Assembly: GCA_021292105.1 (NCBI GenBank)
Contig: CM037865.1
Span: 24,283,928 to 24,347,927, forward strand
Origin: Anadara kagoshimensis
Lineage: Eukaryota; Mollusca; Bivalvia; Arcoida; Arcidae
Direction: 5' to 3'
Length of the DNA stretch: 64,000 nucleotides
Numbering within the stretch: position 1 is the first letter of the stretch; each line of letters opens with the position of its first letter. Shown one piece after another: positions 21,036 to 31,810 of the stretch. The translations under genes were made by a program, and so were the position numbers. The notes beneath the pieces are model-generated. The model did not search any database, was not told the DNA's origin, and worked only from the letters and a program-made list of their open reading frames with translations.

Positions 21036-22096
21036 AAAGCGCAATCGATAATTTGTTAAACAGGTAAAACAGAAAACGTCTTCAAGTTAGGGACGATTGG
21101 TTATTAAGTGAGTGGGTGGTAAGGACCGTACAATGGTCCTCCCTTGTACCATTTTGTCATTATATCCATTGTCAAAGGTTTGTTCACTTATTTAGTGGAA
21201 TTCGAACCAACGCGGTCATAGACCGCTAAACTTTCGCGTCTTACCGCGTCTCCCAAAGTTTTAATCACTGCCGAAACACGGATTATCACGTGTGTTTCAC
21301 TTGTGTTGCACGTCTTTACCACGTGTGTTGCCCATGGTTGTCCGCGGGGTAAATTTTTGAGCAGTTCAAAACTTTTTGCCGCGTCGGACGCAGTTCAGAT
21401 TTTTCGCCGCGTCCTGCCACGTCTATAACTTCGACTGTAGCTCGTCTAAAACTCGACATGAACGCGAACAACATCGTTTGCTTCACGGGAGACCACGTTT
21501 TGACGGGTTATGGTTGTGATTAAGCCTTAAAGCGCTGTGTGACCTGGCCTTTAGAAACGCGCTTTAGATCACTGGATCACCGAACCCTTTCCCCTTTCAT
21601 CAAAGAGGACACTATCTTAATCTTGAAGATAATGGGTTTAAAATAATTTGAATCTAATGTTTTCAATTTTATCCAATACATTAAAATCAAAAAGAATTTT
21701 TTGTATAGAGTCAAATAATTATTTCCGTTCATCGAATAAAATACTGCGTAAAGAAAACAGGATTACTCGTATTAACTGTATCAGTGTTGGTTGTGAAGCC
21801 ACGTCTTTCTTTGAAGTCATCGATTTTTCCTTTTACTTTGAGACTGTTTTATTTTTTTTAATTTGTTACACCGTGTTTTCAAATCAATCCATATTTTTTT
21901 AATCAACATCAGGTTCTTATACTCGTACAATATAGGGCCATTAGAATACAGAGGGCGGTATTGATCTGTTAATGGTGAACCGACACTTGTATGTAAAATT
22001 ATGGTAAACCCGTTAACTGAACCAGTGTGTGGTCACGTTTAATCTTAAAAAATATATTATAATAGATAGTTAAAGCTGTAAAATGAATTCAAAGTA
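21036..22096. other. Unassigned; local CACGTG/CGCGTC-rich patch
   Basis: Between 21,270 and 21,430 the words CACGTGTGTTTCAC, GCACGTCTTTACC, CACGTGTGTTGCC, GCCGCGTCGGACGCAG and GCCGCGTCCTGCCACGTC are crowded together, with short self-complementary segments. No gene, TIR pair or tandem period could be defined. The remainder is AT-rich. Confidence 0.35.
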
Positions 22097-22569
22097 CAGG
22101 CCTGTCGAAAGTTTAACACAAAGCTAACGAATTAGTACCGAATCGGCAGCTTATCTTGGTATCTAGTAAGCTATATGTCGACAGATTTTCTGCAATTGCT
22201 TTCTATTTTTCGGAACCTTTTCGTCCGCTAGCCATCGACAGCCGAGCTTTGACCTCTACAGGCTGACCAATTCGACGGATGTATTCGTTTTTGACGGATT
22301 TGTACCCGGGCATAAAAACGGATAAACGGGCGGATAAAATGAAAAGGTCAAATTAGACGGATTTTCCCCATTTTGACGGTTTTTTTTAATTAAAAGTACT
22401 AAAATTTGGGCTTTTTGCATGGAAATTGTACCAAAATCAACCATTATCGATAAAAAGTACCTAACTGGCAACCTTGCGCACTAAAATGTACTGATCTGGA
22501 CAAATAAATAAATTTGATTGGTCAGCCAACCTCTTCCGTTAGGTAAATGTAAAACTTTCGACAGGTCGG
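22097..22569. mobile_element. CAGACCTGTCGAAAG-family MITE, copy 2
   Basis: The ends CAGGCCTGTCGAAAGTTTAA and AAAACTTTCGACAGGTCGG are flanked by TA on both sides. It hosts the nested element at 22,261-22,527. Confidence 0.8.
22261..22527. mobile_element. Nested inverted-repeat element (GGCTGACCAAT ends)
   Basis: GGCTGACCAATTCGACGG at the left and ATTGGTCAGCC at the right are inverted. The interior repeats GACGGAT and TTTTGACGG several times. It lies wholly inside the surrounding MITE. Confidence 0.55.
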
Positions 22570-22602
22570 TACCGAAGTTTTAACTATAGACCATTTAGAA
22601 CA

Positions 22603-23050
22603 CAGGTCTGTCGAAAATTTAAAACTATAATCAATTATTCGGCGGCGGAGGCGAAACCCCATTAGTTGTATCGACAGATTTTCTGCAATTGTTATCTATT
22701 TATGACCAGCTTTTAGGCCGCTAGTAATCTGTATCTCGACCACTCATTTTCTATTTCATTCATTTATCATAACCAAAAGCATACACTTATAAAATATATA
22801 TTTACATGTATGGGGGAAATCATTATTATATATAAGATAAAAGAGCAAAGAAAAAAGTAAACACAAAAATATTTTAAAAGTCTGAAACTGTTGAGATGAT
22901 AGAGGCGTGGTGGCGGATGGACAAAGTAAAACTATGTTCGAAATAGTCTTAATAGTGTTGCATTAACGAGGAAAAGCCTAAGGTTACGAAGTTCGGCAGT
23001 CTAGCTTCGATTTATTTTCGTTACCTCAGTGTTAAACTTTTGACAGGTCT
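22603..23050. mobile_element. CAGACCTGTCGAAAG-family MITE, copy 3
   Basis: The ends CAGGTCTGTCGAAAATTTAA and TTAAACTTTTGACAGGTCTG are inverted. TA follows the right end and CA (mutated) precedes the left. It lies 33 bp from copy 2 and shares TATCGACAGATTTTCTGCAA with it. Confidence 0.8.
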
Positions 23051-23399
23051 GTACTGTACTTATGTTTGGTCTTGTTATTGATTTTGTCTTTGTGCTTTAC
23101 TCAGTGCAAAATGTCATAATTTAAATTGTAAAATCCTTCCTATAAAATTTTAAATTCTTTTGAAAATTGACAATTATGAAATGAAATCCATAGCGTAATA
23201 TTTGTCATTCTTATTATGAATCACGGATGTTGTTCAGTAGTAATGGTTGTTTGCAAACTAAATTTTCTGCATATTAAAATACATTACAACAATATTCCAA
23301 AGTAGCATTGTGTCATGTGCTATTTATTTTTTTTTCTAAAATTAGATGTTAAAAATGATAACACTTGTAGTCTGTGATATCTATTTTTACATGTATGAC

Positions 23400-23775
23400 A
23401 TTTAGTAATAAATCAAAAACAAACATACTAATCCATGTCCGAACCACAACCCAGAAGCAAAGTAAAAACTTTGGAACTGACAAGATAAGTTAGACACGTG
23501 AACTTCCACCAGGGAAGTGAAGCCTTGTGCTCCGGAATGGTAATTATAAATAGTTTATGTTTAGCTAGCTACACCCGTCACGTGTGTATTCAAAATAGTG
23601 TGAAAGGAATATGGAACTATGGGACGTCAAATATACCCAGAGCAATCCTGGACACAGAGACATCAAACTTATCAACAATACTGTGATGACGTCCATAAAA
23701 ACTTTTTGAGGGTCTTGATAAGATTGGACCCGCAATTTCTCTGGGTCAACAATTCATTTGCAAGCAGCCTGCTTC
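23400..23775 (-). mobile_element. Penelope-like retroelement 3' fragment
   Basis: On the minus strand it has a coding tail (LLANELL ... LIKTLKKFYGRHHS-like, broken), the box GGAGCACAAGGCTTCACTTC and the 3' end with GACATGGATTAGTATGTTTG. It closely matches 36,160-36,545 and 37,840-38,095. Confidence 0.68.
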
Positions 23776-24084
23776 ATTTAGTAACAAATATTTTTATTTA
23801 GTTTTCCACCTTCATAGTTACATCATATTTGTATTCTGCTGCGTAAATTGATTATTGTAAATAATTAGACTATAAGCTTGTAAATTGCTTTATGCTTATT
23901 AAGCTACAATATTAAAAAATGTAATTAAGTAATATTGAATAATCTTCAATATACACACACATATTAATGATATAACTTACCTGGCTACCTGTTATGTGTA
24001 TACCTGTAAATTGTAATAGTCTTACATGATACTGTAAAATGTGGCAGAATTTATATGAAAAATCGCATGGACTAATGATGTGTT

Positions 24085-24999
24085 ATGTCGCAGAATCTTA
24101 AGAAAAGAAGACGTAGGTTTACTGATATAGATAAACATTATTCTCCTCTGATCGAAGCCATTGTTAATGAAAACAGTGATAGTGATAGCGATAGTTCAAA
24201 TATCATAACAAATTCTGAAATTGCTAAAATGAATACTGACAACCAGGTTTTGCTAACTCTCGCCGATACAGATGTCAATCGTATTGCAGAAGCTGTTAAA
24301 GTTTCATTAAAAAGTGAAATAGTGACTGAAATAGCATCAACTGTCAAAAATGTTTTCACTGAATTTGTTAATGAAATGAAATTCGAAATAGCTGTTCTAA
24401 AACAAGAAAACACCGCTTTGAAAAATGAAAATCAGGAACTGAAGCTATCTATTGATGAGTTAGAGCAATACGGTAGACGTAACGCTGTCAGAATTTCTGG
24501 CATCCCGGAGACACCCCAAGAGGATACTGATGCTATCGTCAGAGATGTTGCATCCAAAATGGGGGTTACTATAAATGAGGAGGATATTAGTAGATCGCAT
24601 CGCTCAGGGCAATCAGGCAAATCCTACCCACGACAGATCCTAGTTAAATTTACACGTTACAACACTAAACGAAAACTACTCAAATCACGACGTGAAATGA
24701 AATCTGTAACAACACTAAAACACGTTTACATAAACGAGGACTTGACGAAACGCCGATAAGCATTATACATGAAAACACGTGAACTCCTAAAACAGGGTAA
24801 AATTAACAAATCCTGGACATGGGATGGAAAGATTTTCCTGACAGACAAATCGAATAAAAAAATCAGGATTGACCGTCAAAGTGATTTGGATCCCTTCATA
24901 GGAACACTTTCACAGCAAACATCCATGGAATTTCAGCAAGCTAATCCTATATCATCAACCCAGGCCAGGACATATGCTTCTGCAGTTTCTACAACATAG
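24085..24999 (+). pseudogene. LINE ORF1 protein (coiled coil + Transposase_22/RRM-like), one internal stop
   Basis: The ATG at 24,085 opens 224 codons to TAA at 24,757-24,759. The frame then continues in register to 24,999. N-terminal residues are basic (KKRRRRF) and then Ser/Asp-rich (SDSDSDSS). Residues 85-150 form a coiled coil (EIAVLKQENTALKNENQEL) ending in LEQYGRRNAVRISGIPE, the hallmark entry to the L1-type ORF1 RRM. DISRSHRSG, PRQILVKFTRY and VYINEDLTKRR follow. After the stop, LLKQGKINKSWTWDGKIF completes the C-terminal domain. ORF1p binds element RNA as a chaperone. Only the single nonsense codon breaks it. No ORF2 follows, and the element's 3' end lies about 450 bp downstream. Confidence 0.85.
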
Positions 25000-25444
25000 T
25001 TTCGGACCATGACCGTCTACCTCCAGTTAATCAACAGCCATGATTGACTTTCTCATTATATTGTACATACTTAGTTTACTATTATGTTTTTTCCTTTATT
25101 TTGCTGTGTATATTCTTTTTTCCGTTTGTTTATTTTTCACTTTCTTATGTTTTCAGTTTGATTGCATTTATTCTCAAATGTGGGTGTATTTTAACATATT
25201 TACCGTTAAGGGTTATATTGTGTACAAAACACATTATTCCAGTTTTTTACATACCTTGATGTGTGTTGTATTATATCTGTTCATGATTCAAGCGAAATAC
25301 ACCACCATAATTTTTTTTTTGCATTTTTATATATGATTAGTACACACCCACCAACATATTATCATTATTATTATTATTATTATTATTATTGTTATTATTA
25401 TTAAGTTGTTGATGTACATAGTAACTTCTTCACTCGTGTAATTA
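25000..25444 (+). mobile_element. Post-ORF1 sequence of the LINE, no ORF2
   Basis: Between the ORF1 stop and the 3'-end match, the sequence is T-rich with a (ATT)n tract at 25,363-25,402. Nothing here encodes endonuclease or reverse transcriptase motifs. This implies either a large internal deletion or an ORF1-only (half-LINE) unit. Confidence 0.5.
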
Positions 25445-25562
25445 TCTACTTTGTAGGAAACTGGTTAATATAAGAGTTGAACTCTTGTTCCAGAATCCTA
25501 ATTATTGTAACTTTTGTAATATGTGATACTTGTTTAAATTAATAAAATATTGTTTACACTAA
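25445..25562 (+). mobile_element. LINE 3' terminal segment
   Basis: GAAACTGGTTAATATAAGAG and TTGAACTCTTGTTCC are shared with 14,468-14,590. An AATAAAA signal lies at about 25,544. The same 3' end is therefore present in two places on the plus strand. Confidence 0.6.
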
Positions 25563-25584
25563 TAATCTTCAGCTTAAAGTCAGA

Positions 25585-25806
25585 GTTCAGTTGTTCAAAG
25601 CTTGATTAGTTTAATCAATGATTAGCAGAAATAAAATAAAAATATCATTATCAAAGCGATAGTTTTATTACAATTTTCTTTAGTTTGATGGAATCTTTTA
25701 TTCATTTCAACATTTCAGCATTAGGTTTCCAATATATCTTAAATTCTGCAAAGTTCAAATTTTAACTAATCAATCAATTAAACTAATCCAGCTTCTAACA
25801 ACTGAC
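25585..25806. mobile_element. 222 bp MITE with ~40 bp imperfect TIRs
   Basis: GTTCAGTTGTTCAAAGCTTG-ATTAGTTTAATCA at the left pairs with TTAAACTAATCCAGCTTC-TAACAACTGAC at the right. It follows the LINE 3' end by about 20 bp. The target duplication is not clear. Confidence 0.65.
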
Positions 25807-26690
25807 CCCAGATGTCATAATTATTATATAATATTTTTTCAAATTTCTGAATGAAATATTTTAAAAAATGTATTATTTTATCAATTTTTAAATTTTTCAT
25901 TCAGGATATTAATTTTTTATAATATGACACGGAGATTTAATTAATTTAGAATCTAACTCACCTCCGTTGTCATCCAGTGTTACAACCCTCAAGAATTGAT
26001 GTGATGAATTAGTGTAACATAATATGAAATATTGTATTGCAAAAGCAACATCTGTTTCATAGAAAATAAAACCATTGATTGTAATCGTATGTTTGAAAGA
26101 TTTTTCAATTATGTTAAAGGTCCTATAATTTGATTAAAAGATGTTTCAATTGACAAAAGACGGTTAACTATAGATAGTTTTATTGAGCTGATTGTTATCT
26201 ATAGTCTGGGAGCAGCTTGCAAAACCCAAAAATATAGTCCACACAATTTTTCTTTGTTGATAATACATCTTTAGGATGTGCTTAATCATAATCCGAGTGA
26301 TGCCACCTTGGCACAGGTGGGGAAACTGAAAAATCCAAGATGGCGGCCAATATGGCTGACAAAACTATAATATCTCGTATATATAGTTATAATAGACACA
26401 AAAAGTTAATCAAAGTGTCTTTTTATAGGTTTTAGTGGTCAACAAAGTTGTTTTTGTTGTTCATATTTCCACAAAATGTATATTTGAGCCAGTTTTGATG
26501 TCTTGTAGATAATGTAATGTCAAAATTGGGACTTTCCACAAAAACAGTTCTTCTTAATGACATATATAATTTATACATTTTCACATTTTACTGAAATATT
26601 TGTTTGTGCATATTCCGGGAAAAAAATGACTAGTTTTGAATCAAGTAAGCGAAGGTGGGGGACCATTCATGCCGACTTTGGAGAGTAAAC
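25807..26690. other. Unassigned, one YY1-like word
   Basis: AAGATGGCGGCCAATATGGC at 26,338 matches the YY1-type words of the foldback termini. CTATAGATAG/CTATCTATAG-like inverted words flank 26,170-26,205. No gene is supported. Confidence 0.35.
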
Positions 26691-26696
26691 TTGTAA

Positions 26697-27425
26697 ATGA
26701 TGCATATTAATCGTCTTTTGAAACGCATTGAAGCAGCGAATGCTTTCAGTGAACTTAACCAACAAAGTATAGGAGAGCAGTTTAATGTTCGTGAACATTG
26801 TTAGTTCTGTGGAGGGAAAGGTATCATGGATTTAGATTCTACCTATTCAAGTCTATGGTTGTACTATGTCAAACTGCTGAACGTATAGGTAGATCAACAT
26901 ATACAGGACAATATTTTAGAGACACGTGAAATGGATATAAGTGAAATCTCTATCTATAAAGGCCGTTGCTTAGAATATCATCACAGAATGTAAAGATATC
27001 AAAGAAAGAGCGTGTAGAGATAGTCTGATTAATGGATCAACATTTCTTCAGATTGCAAGTCAAAAGCACAAACTTTAAACTTTCCCATGTTTTCAGCGTG
27101 GCATGTTTATATACTGTTGTTTCATTAATTTAGTATGATGAATTTAACTGGTTAAACCTGTCTGCTGCAGTAACTGCAAGGAAAATCTGCTAAAACTGGT
27201 TCAGGTGGTAGACTGATACAGGCTGTGGTAGATAACCTTGATGCCAATATTTCAACACAAAATGGGCTGAAATCTACGCATGCTCTTGCACTTCTTCTTA
27301 CCCAACAATTAATTTCCTTACGATACTGATAACCAATCTGGCAAAGCGGTAATAATGAAGAAAACTGTAGGTGAAAGAAAACGGACAATGTTGCCTTTGG
27401 AGGTACTTGAGAACATGCAAGTATG
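26697..27425 (+). pseudogene. Decayed gene fragment of the acidic-motif protein family (N-terminal/central part)
   Basis: An early stretch reads RLLKRIEAANAFSELNQQ, then a broken C-x-F-C-G-G-K-G (the first Cys is followed by a stop). At 27,199-27,330 the plus strand reads GSGGRLIQAVVDNLDANIST then QNGLKSTHALALLLTQQL. These are blocks I recognise from the cnidarian/mollusc proteins that also carry the EADT ... DTDV segment (see 4,764-5,003). After a stop, GKAVIMKKTVGERKRT follows. Several stops and frame changes show that it is dead. No splice structure can be proven. A retrocopy or a decayed transposon gene are the alternatives. Confidence 0.5.
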
Positions 27426-27589
27426 GTGCCAAGGGGTGTGAATTAGATTTTGATTTCTTAAGTATTGCATGTGCGGCAAAAACTCCAGAATTCTGTGCTT
27501 GTTATTAACATGGTGCTATGTGTGAAGTTCAGATGTTAAATGAATGCAGACAAACTTTTATTGTATTTATTTACAGCTGAACAACAGTT

Positions 27590-27745
27590 ATACAAACATG
27601 CCGGGTGGAGCTAGATAAACATGAGGTGCAAACACTTCAGTTGTACCTAGCCTCACTTCCCTGGTGAAAGTTCACTATTTTAAATTTAAGTTGGCAGTTT
27701 CCAATATGATTTGAACATGGATTGGTATAGTCATTTTTATTAAAT
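27590..27745 (+). mobile_element. Penelope-like 3' fragment, highly diverged
   Basis: AACATGCCGGGTGGAGCTAG-ATAAAC, CTAGCCTCACTTCCCTGGTG and AACATGGATTGGTATAGT follow the same order as in the 36.4 kb copy. Confidence 0.45.
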
Positions 27746-27989
27746 CAAGTTTATATTGAATGTCATATCAGTAATGCCATGTTCCCAAATATTGTACTTA
27801 GATTAAGGGGTATGGATATGCTGATGAGTTTTGTTGGATGCATAGGTGTGATAATGGGGAACTCTCATCTAGAAGTGCTACTAAAAGCGACATTTTGAGA
27901 GGTAGTCCCTTAGCGAAAACATTCCACAAAACGTAAAAACGTAAGACAGTGTTGTGTGAAATAGCAGATGATGTTAAGACTATAGTAAC

Positions 27990-28740
27990 TTGATTGCAGA
28001 CATTAGTGATGAAGGCAGGTCAAAACAGGACAGAAAAGCCGTGACTACTGTCAGAGAGAAGCTCATAGTAGGAAAGTAAAGTTGTGGGTGTAATGTCACA
28101 GGACAGATCAAAGCAGGAGAGTAAAGCTGTGACTGTACTGCCTGAGGGCAGGTCAAAGCAGGAGAGTAAAGCTGTGACTGTACTGCCTGAGGGCAGGTCA
28201 AAGCAGGAGAGTTAAGCTGTGGCTGTACTGTCTGATGACAGGTTAAAGCAGGAGAGAAAGCTGTGGCTGTACTGTCTGATGGCAGATCAAAGCAGGGCGG
28301 TAAAGCCGTGGCTGTACTGTTTGATGACAAGTAAAACTGTGGCTGTACATACCGTCTGAGGGCAGGTCAAAGCAGGACAGTAAACCTGTGGCTGTACTGT
28401 TTGATGACAAGTAAAGCTGTGGCTGTACATACCGTCTAAGGGCAAATCAAAGCAGGGCGCTAAAGCCGTGGCTGTACTGTTTGATGACAAGTAAAGCTGT
28501 GGCTGTACCATTTGAGGGCAGGTCAAAGAAGGGCGGTAAAGCCGTGGCTGTACTGTTTGATGACAAGTAAAGCTGTGGCTGTACTGTCTGATGGCAGATC
28601 AAAGCAGGGCGCTTAAGCCGTGGCTGTACTGTTTGATGACAAGTAAAGCTGTGGCTGTACATACCGTCTGAGGGCAGGTCAAAGCAGGACAGTAAACCTG
28701 TGGCTGTACTGCCTTAGGGCAGGTCAAAACAGGACGGCTA
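27990..28740. repeat. Minisatellite with 45 bp and 31 bp monomers in higher-order order
   Basis: About 15 monomers each start GTGGCTGTACTGTCTGA. Long monomers (45-49 bp) end GGCAGGTCAAAGCAGGA-(ca)GTAAAGCT. Short ones (31 bp) read GATGACAAGTAAAGCT. From 28,290 on, long and short forms alternate, giving a ~76-80 bp dimer. Minus-strand open frames over it are by-products of the 45 bp (15 codon) period. Confidence 0.9.
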
Positions 28741-29220
28741 TACTGTTTTATCACACCAGTGGTGATATTGGTGTTATTTAATGGATCTTATAGGGAAGTT
28801 AATGGGCTTTGCATTGTAATTAAAGAAAAAGTGAGAAAAAACATATTTTGTTACTTATCTAGCTTTGCACTCTTAGAAATGACAAAACTAAAACCATTTT
28901 CGCTAGAATATCTTCTGTATTTATCATTTTATTAATTTTTTATCATTTATCATTATAGTGAAGCATTATTGTTAAACTATCATGAATATACTGCAAAAAC
29001 ACAATAACAAATGGAAAACCTTAAACATCAACAGATATAAAATAGAAACAATTCTGACAGTCTTCTTGTCCGCCATCTTGGATATCTTGAATTCCCCATG
29101 GCTGCCAAGGTGGCATCATGCAGTTTCTGATTTAGGACATGTTGCAGAACAACTTTATGTAAAAACATTTTGTGCGGACTATTTTTTTAGGTTATGTGAA
29201 AAAATACCATTTGTCATCCG
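28741..29220. repeat. Unit flank duplicated at 29,476-29,970
   Basis: About 480 bp starting TTATCACACCAGTGGTGAT and containing TTCCCCATGGCTGCCAAGGT and CCGCCATCTTGGATATC (YY1-like) recurs downstream with about 97 percent identity by eye. Together with the minisatellite piece at 29,221-29,475 this is a tandem duplication of roughly 740 bp. Confidence 0.85.
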
Positions 29221-29475
29221 GACTATGACTGATGGCAGATCAAAGCAGGAGAGTTAAGCTGTGGCTGTACTGTCTGATGACAGGTTAAAGCAGGAGAGAA
29301 AGCTGTGGCTGTACTGTCTGATGGCAGATCAAAGCAGGGCGGTAAAGCCGTGGCTGTACTGTTTGATGCTGACAAGTAAAGCTGTGGCTGTACATACCGT
29401 CTGAGGGCAGGTCAAAGCAGGACAGTAAACCTGTGGCTGTACTGCCTTAGAGCAGGTCAAAACAGGACGGCTATA
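29221..29475. repeat. Second, shorter minisatellite block
   Basis: About five monomers of the 27,990-28,740 family open the second duplicated unit, including the long/short alternation. Confidence 0.85.
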
Positions 29476-29970
29476 CTGTTTTATCACACCAGTGGTGATT
29501 TTGGTGTTATTCAATGGATCTTATAGGTAAGTTGAATGGGCTTTGCATTGTAATTAAAGAAAAAGTGAGAAAAAACATATTTTGTTACTTATCTAGCTTT
29601 GCACTCTTAGAAATGACAAAACTAAGACCATTTTCGCTAGAATATCTTCTGTATTTATCATTTTATTGATTTTTTATCATTATAGTGAAGCATTATTGTT
29701 AAACTATCATGAATATACTGCAAAAACACAATAACAAATGGAAAACCTTAAACACCAACAGATATAAAATAGAAACGATTCTGGCAGCCATCTTGTCCGC
29801 CATCTTGGATATCTTGAATTCCCCATGGCTGCCAAGGTGGCATCATGCAGTTTCTGATTTAGGACATGTTGCAGAACAACTTTATGTAAAACATTTTGTG
29901 CGGAATATTTTTTTAGGTTATGTGAAAAAATACCGTTTGTCATCCGGACTACTATTGCAATTATCACGAT
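29476..29970. repeat. Second copy of the duplicated flank
   Basis: It is homologous to 28,741-29,220. It differs by small indels (CAGCCATCTTGTCCGCCATC versus CAGTCTTCTTGTCCGCC) and runs into a (CA)n tract at 29,972-29,991. Confidence 0.85.
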
Positions 29971-30457
29971 TGACACACACACACACACACATCTCCGGAG
30001 TCCGTAAGGTGACGTGCAAACAAAGTTATTTTTTATTTGAAAAAAATATATATGCGTATGCTCGCAATATTTCTTATGCTGTTTCGAAAACGAGATACTT
30101 TTTCGAAAATTCGAAAGTTTTAAGAAAACTCTAAATAGGCAGTGGCGTAGCTAGAAGAAAATGAATGTGCATGCTTAACGTGTGAGGGGGCGTAGTTCGC
30201 GAAGTATTAGGTGGTCAGGAGTATACTCCCCCGAATTTTTTTTTAAAAAGTTACGCAACGCATTTTCTTGCTCCCTTGAAGTAAAATTGTCCACTTTATA
30301 TACCTAAAAATATAATTTTTAATGAAATTATGTTGAAATAAATTTTGCGTTGTTAGTCCAAATAATGACAGTCAAGTAAAACTTTTGTGTGTTACTATTT
30401 TGTATTTATTTAACAAAGAAGGATATGAATGTTATCCTGACATGGCCGTTTAGTGCT

Positions 30458-30672
30458 CCAAAACAGATAGTGAACCATGCCTGAGTAGGACGAAGCCAGA
30501 GGAAACTCTGGTGGAGGTCCGTAGCGATTCTGACGTGCAAATCGATCGTCAAACTTAGGTATAGGGGCAAAAGACTAATCGAGCCATCTAGTGGCTGGTT
30601 CCCTCCGAAGTTTCCCTAAGTATAGCTGGTGCTCTTTCGCAGTTTTATCCGATAGGTTTAGTAACTATAGAA
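30458..30672 (+). pseudogene. 28S ribosomal RNA fragment inside a transposon
   Basis: TGAACCATGCCTGAGTAGGA, CGAAGCCAGAGGAAACTCTG, GTGGAGGTCCGTAGCGATTC, TGACGTGCAAATCGATCGTC, ACTAATCGAGCCATCTAGTG and GCTGGTTCCCTCCGAAGTTT follow each other in exact 28S order (domain II region). They then run to CAGTTTTATCCGATAGG. A few substitutions (GCCATCTAGTGG for ACCATCTAGTAG) and a diverged 3' end show that it is not a working rRNA gene. It is about 215 nt of a 3.5+ kb molecule. Confidence 0.92.
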
Positions 30673-30691
30673 AGTTGAAGCTAAATAGTAA

Positions 30692-30786
30692 TTGACGGAT
30701 CGCCGGCCACGCCTATAGTGTTCCGACAAAGGACCGACATGCTTGAATCACACGCAAAAAGAATGACAACTCGGCCTGTGTTGTTC
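30692..30786 (+). repeat. 95 bp direct repeat, copy 1
   Basis: TGACGGATCGCCGGCCACGC, AGTGTTCCGACAAAGGACCG and AAAAAGAATGACAACTCGGC match 31,811-31,905 in the same orientation. Copy 1 lies inside the TIR element and copy 2 lies outside it. Confidence 0.8.
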
Positions 30787-31689
30787 GGTTTAAGAAACGT
30801 CAATTGGAAACAGCAATTACCAATAAGAACGCACCACAACCAAGTTCACAAAAACAGTCGGGAAAAACAAACACCAGACGTTGTATACACAAACCAATGA
30901 TTATAAAACTCTCGACTTTAGACTGACACTCGAGAAAATATGTTCAATAGTACTCAAGTAATTAAAAGCTAAAATTTAGAAATATCCCCATTCTAAACTG
31001 TGACCGCGGACCAACAATGTGACACGCATACATTATTTATAAATATTAATGTAAAAACACGTAAAGCTATTCTTTTTTTTAAAAAATACATGTAAAAACC
31101 TTTGAGAATGTTTTAGTAATTAAATCCTAGCATATAGCAGATTGAAAAAAGTATTTACTATTATATTTAGGGCCCGGAGTCAATATACATATACTGATTA
31201 TTTTTAAAGGATCAGGTCTATAAAGTACACCAACCACATTGTTTTCAACAATGACCGTTTCTTGCTACAGCGATTGATGGACCTTTCTCGGATTCTACCG
31301 ATGTTGTCAAAGTCTGGCCCTGTGGTTTGCTATCACGCTTTTTTAAAACAAACGAATAAATTTTCTTGATATTGTGGTGCAAAATCAAAAACATCATACT
31401 AATCCATCCATAGTAAAACAAATAGGAAGAACACAAACACAACACACGGTTTTTTTAAAAAAAGAAGAGGGATTGAACAATCTCGTGCTAAAAATTTAAT
31501 CGAAATAAAAAAAGAATAATGCGAAGCAGTGTTCGAAAAAATCAAATATTTCGACCACTGCTGCAAACCAAGATTTTAACCTAAAAAGCCACGTGCATGC
31601 TTGAGCATGCAAGCAGCTGCTACGCCACTGATAGGTTTTCGAAAATTTGAAAGTTTTTCGAAAACTCGAAATAGTTTTGATCAAGTGAT

Positions 31690-31810
31690 CTATAAAGTGC
31701 TGACTTATGAAGCACCGCCTTCTTTCGATTACCACTTGAGACAGATCCTAGTGTGAGAAACTTCGTCATGTCGCTTGTCGATAGTTAGTGGTTTTCTTCG
31801 GGCTCCACAA
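31690..31810 (+). mobile_element. SINE-like fragment (GTGTGAGAAACTT family)
   Basis: GACAGATCCTAGTGTGAGAA and GGTTTTCTTCGGGCTCC are shared, in order, with 41,985-42,130 and the reverse strand of 58,850-59,015. These are, from memory, body words of a common molluscan SINE. Confidence 0.5.

Larger units (their letters stand above)
30140..31630. mobile_element. 1.49 kb TIR element (CAGTGGCGTAGC) carrying a 28S rRNA piece
   Basis: The ends CAGTGGCGTAGCTAG and CTACGCCACTG inverted are flanked exactly by ATAGG (30,135-30,139 and 31,631-31,635). This is the same terminus style and 5 bp duplication as the 18,977-19,344 element. No transposase frame is visible, so it is non-autonomous. It encloses the rRNA segment at 30,458-30,672. 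The flanking host sequence has GTTTTCGAAAA words on both sides. Confidence 0.75.

Noticed and set aside
27980..28662. Minus-strand frames rich in Thr, Ala and Pro as secreted proteins
   Set aside because: They are translations of the 45 bp minisatellite and break wherever 31 or 49 bp units occur.
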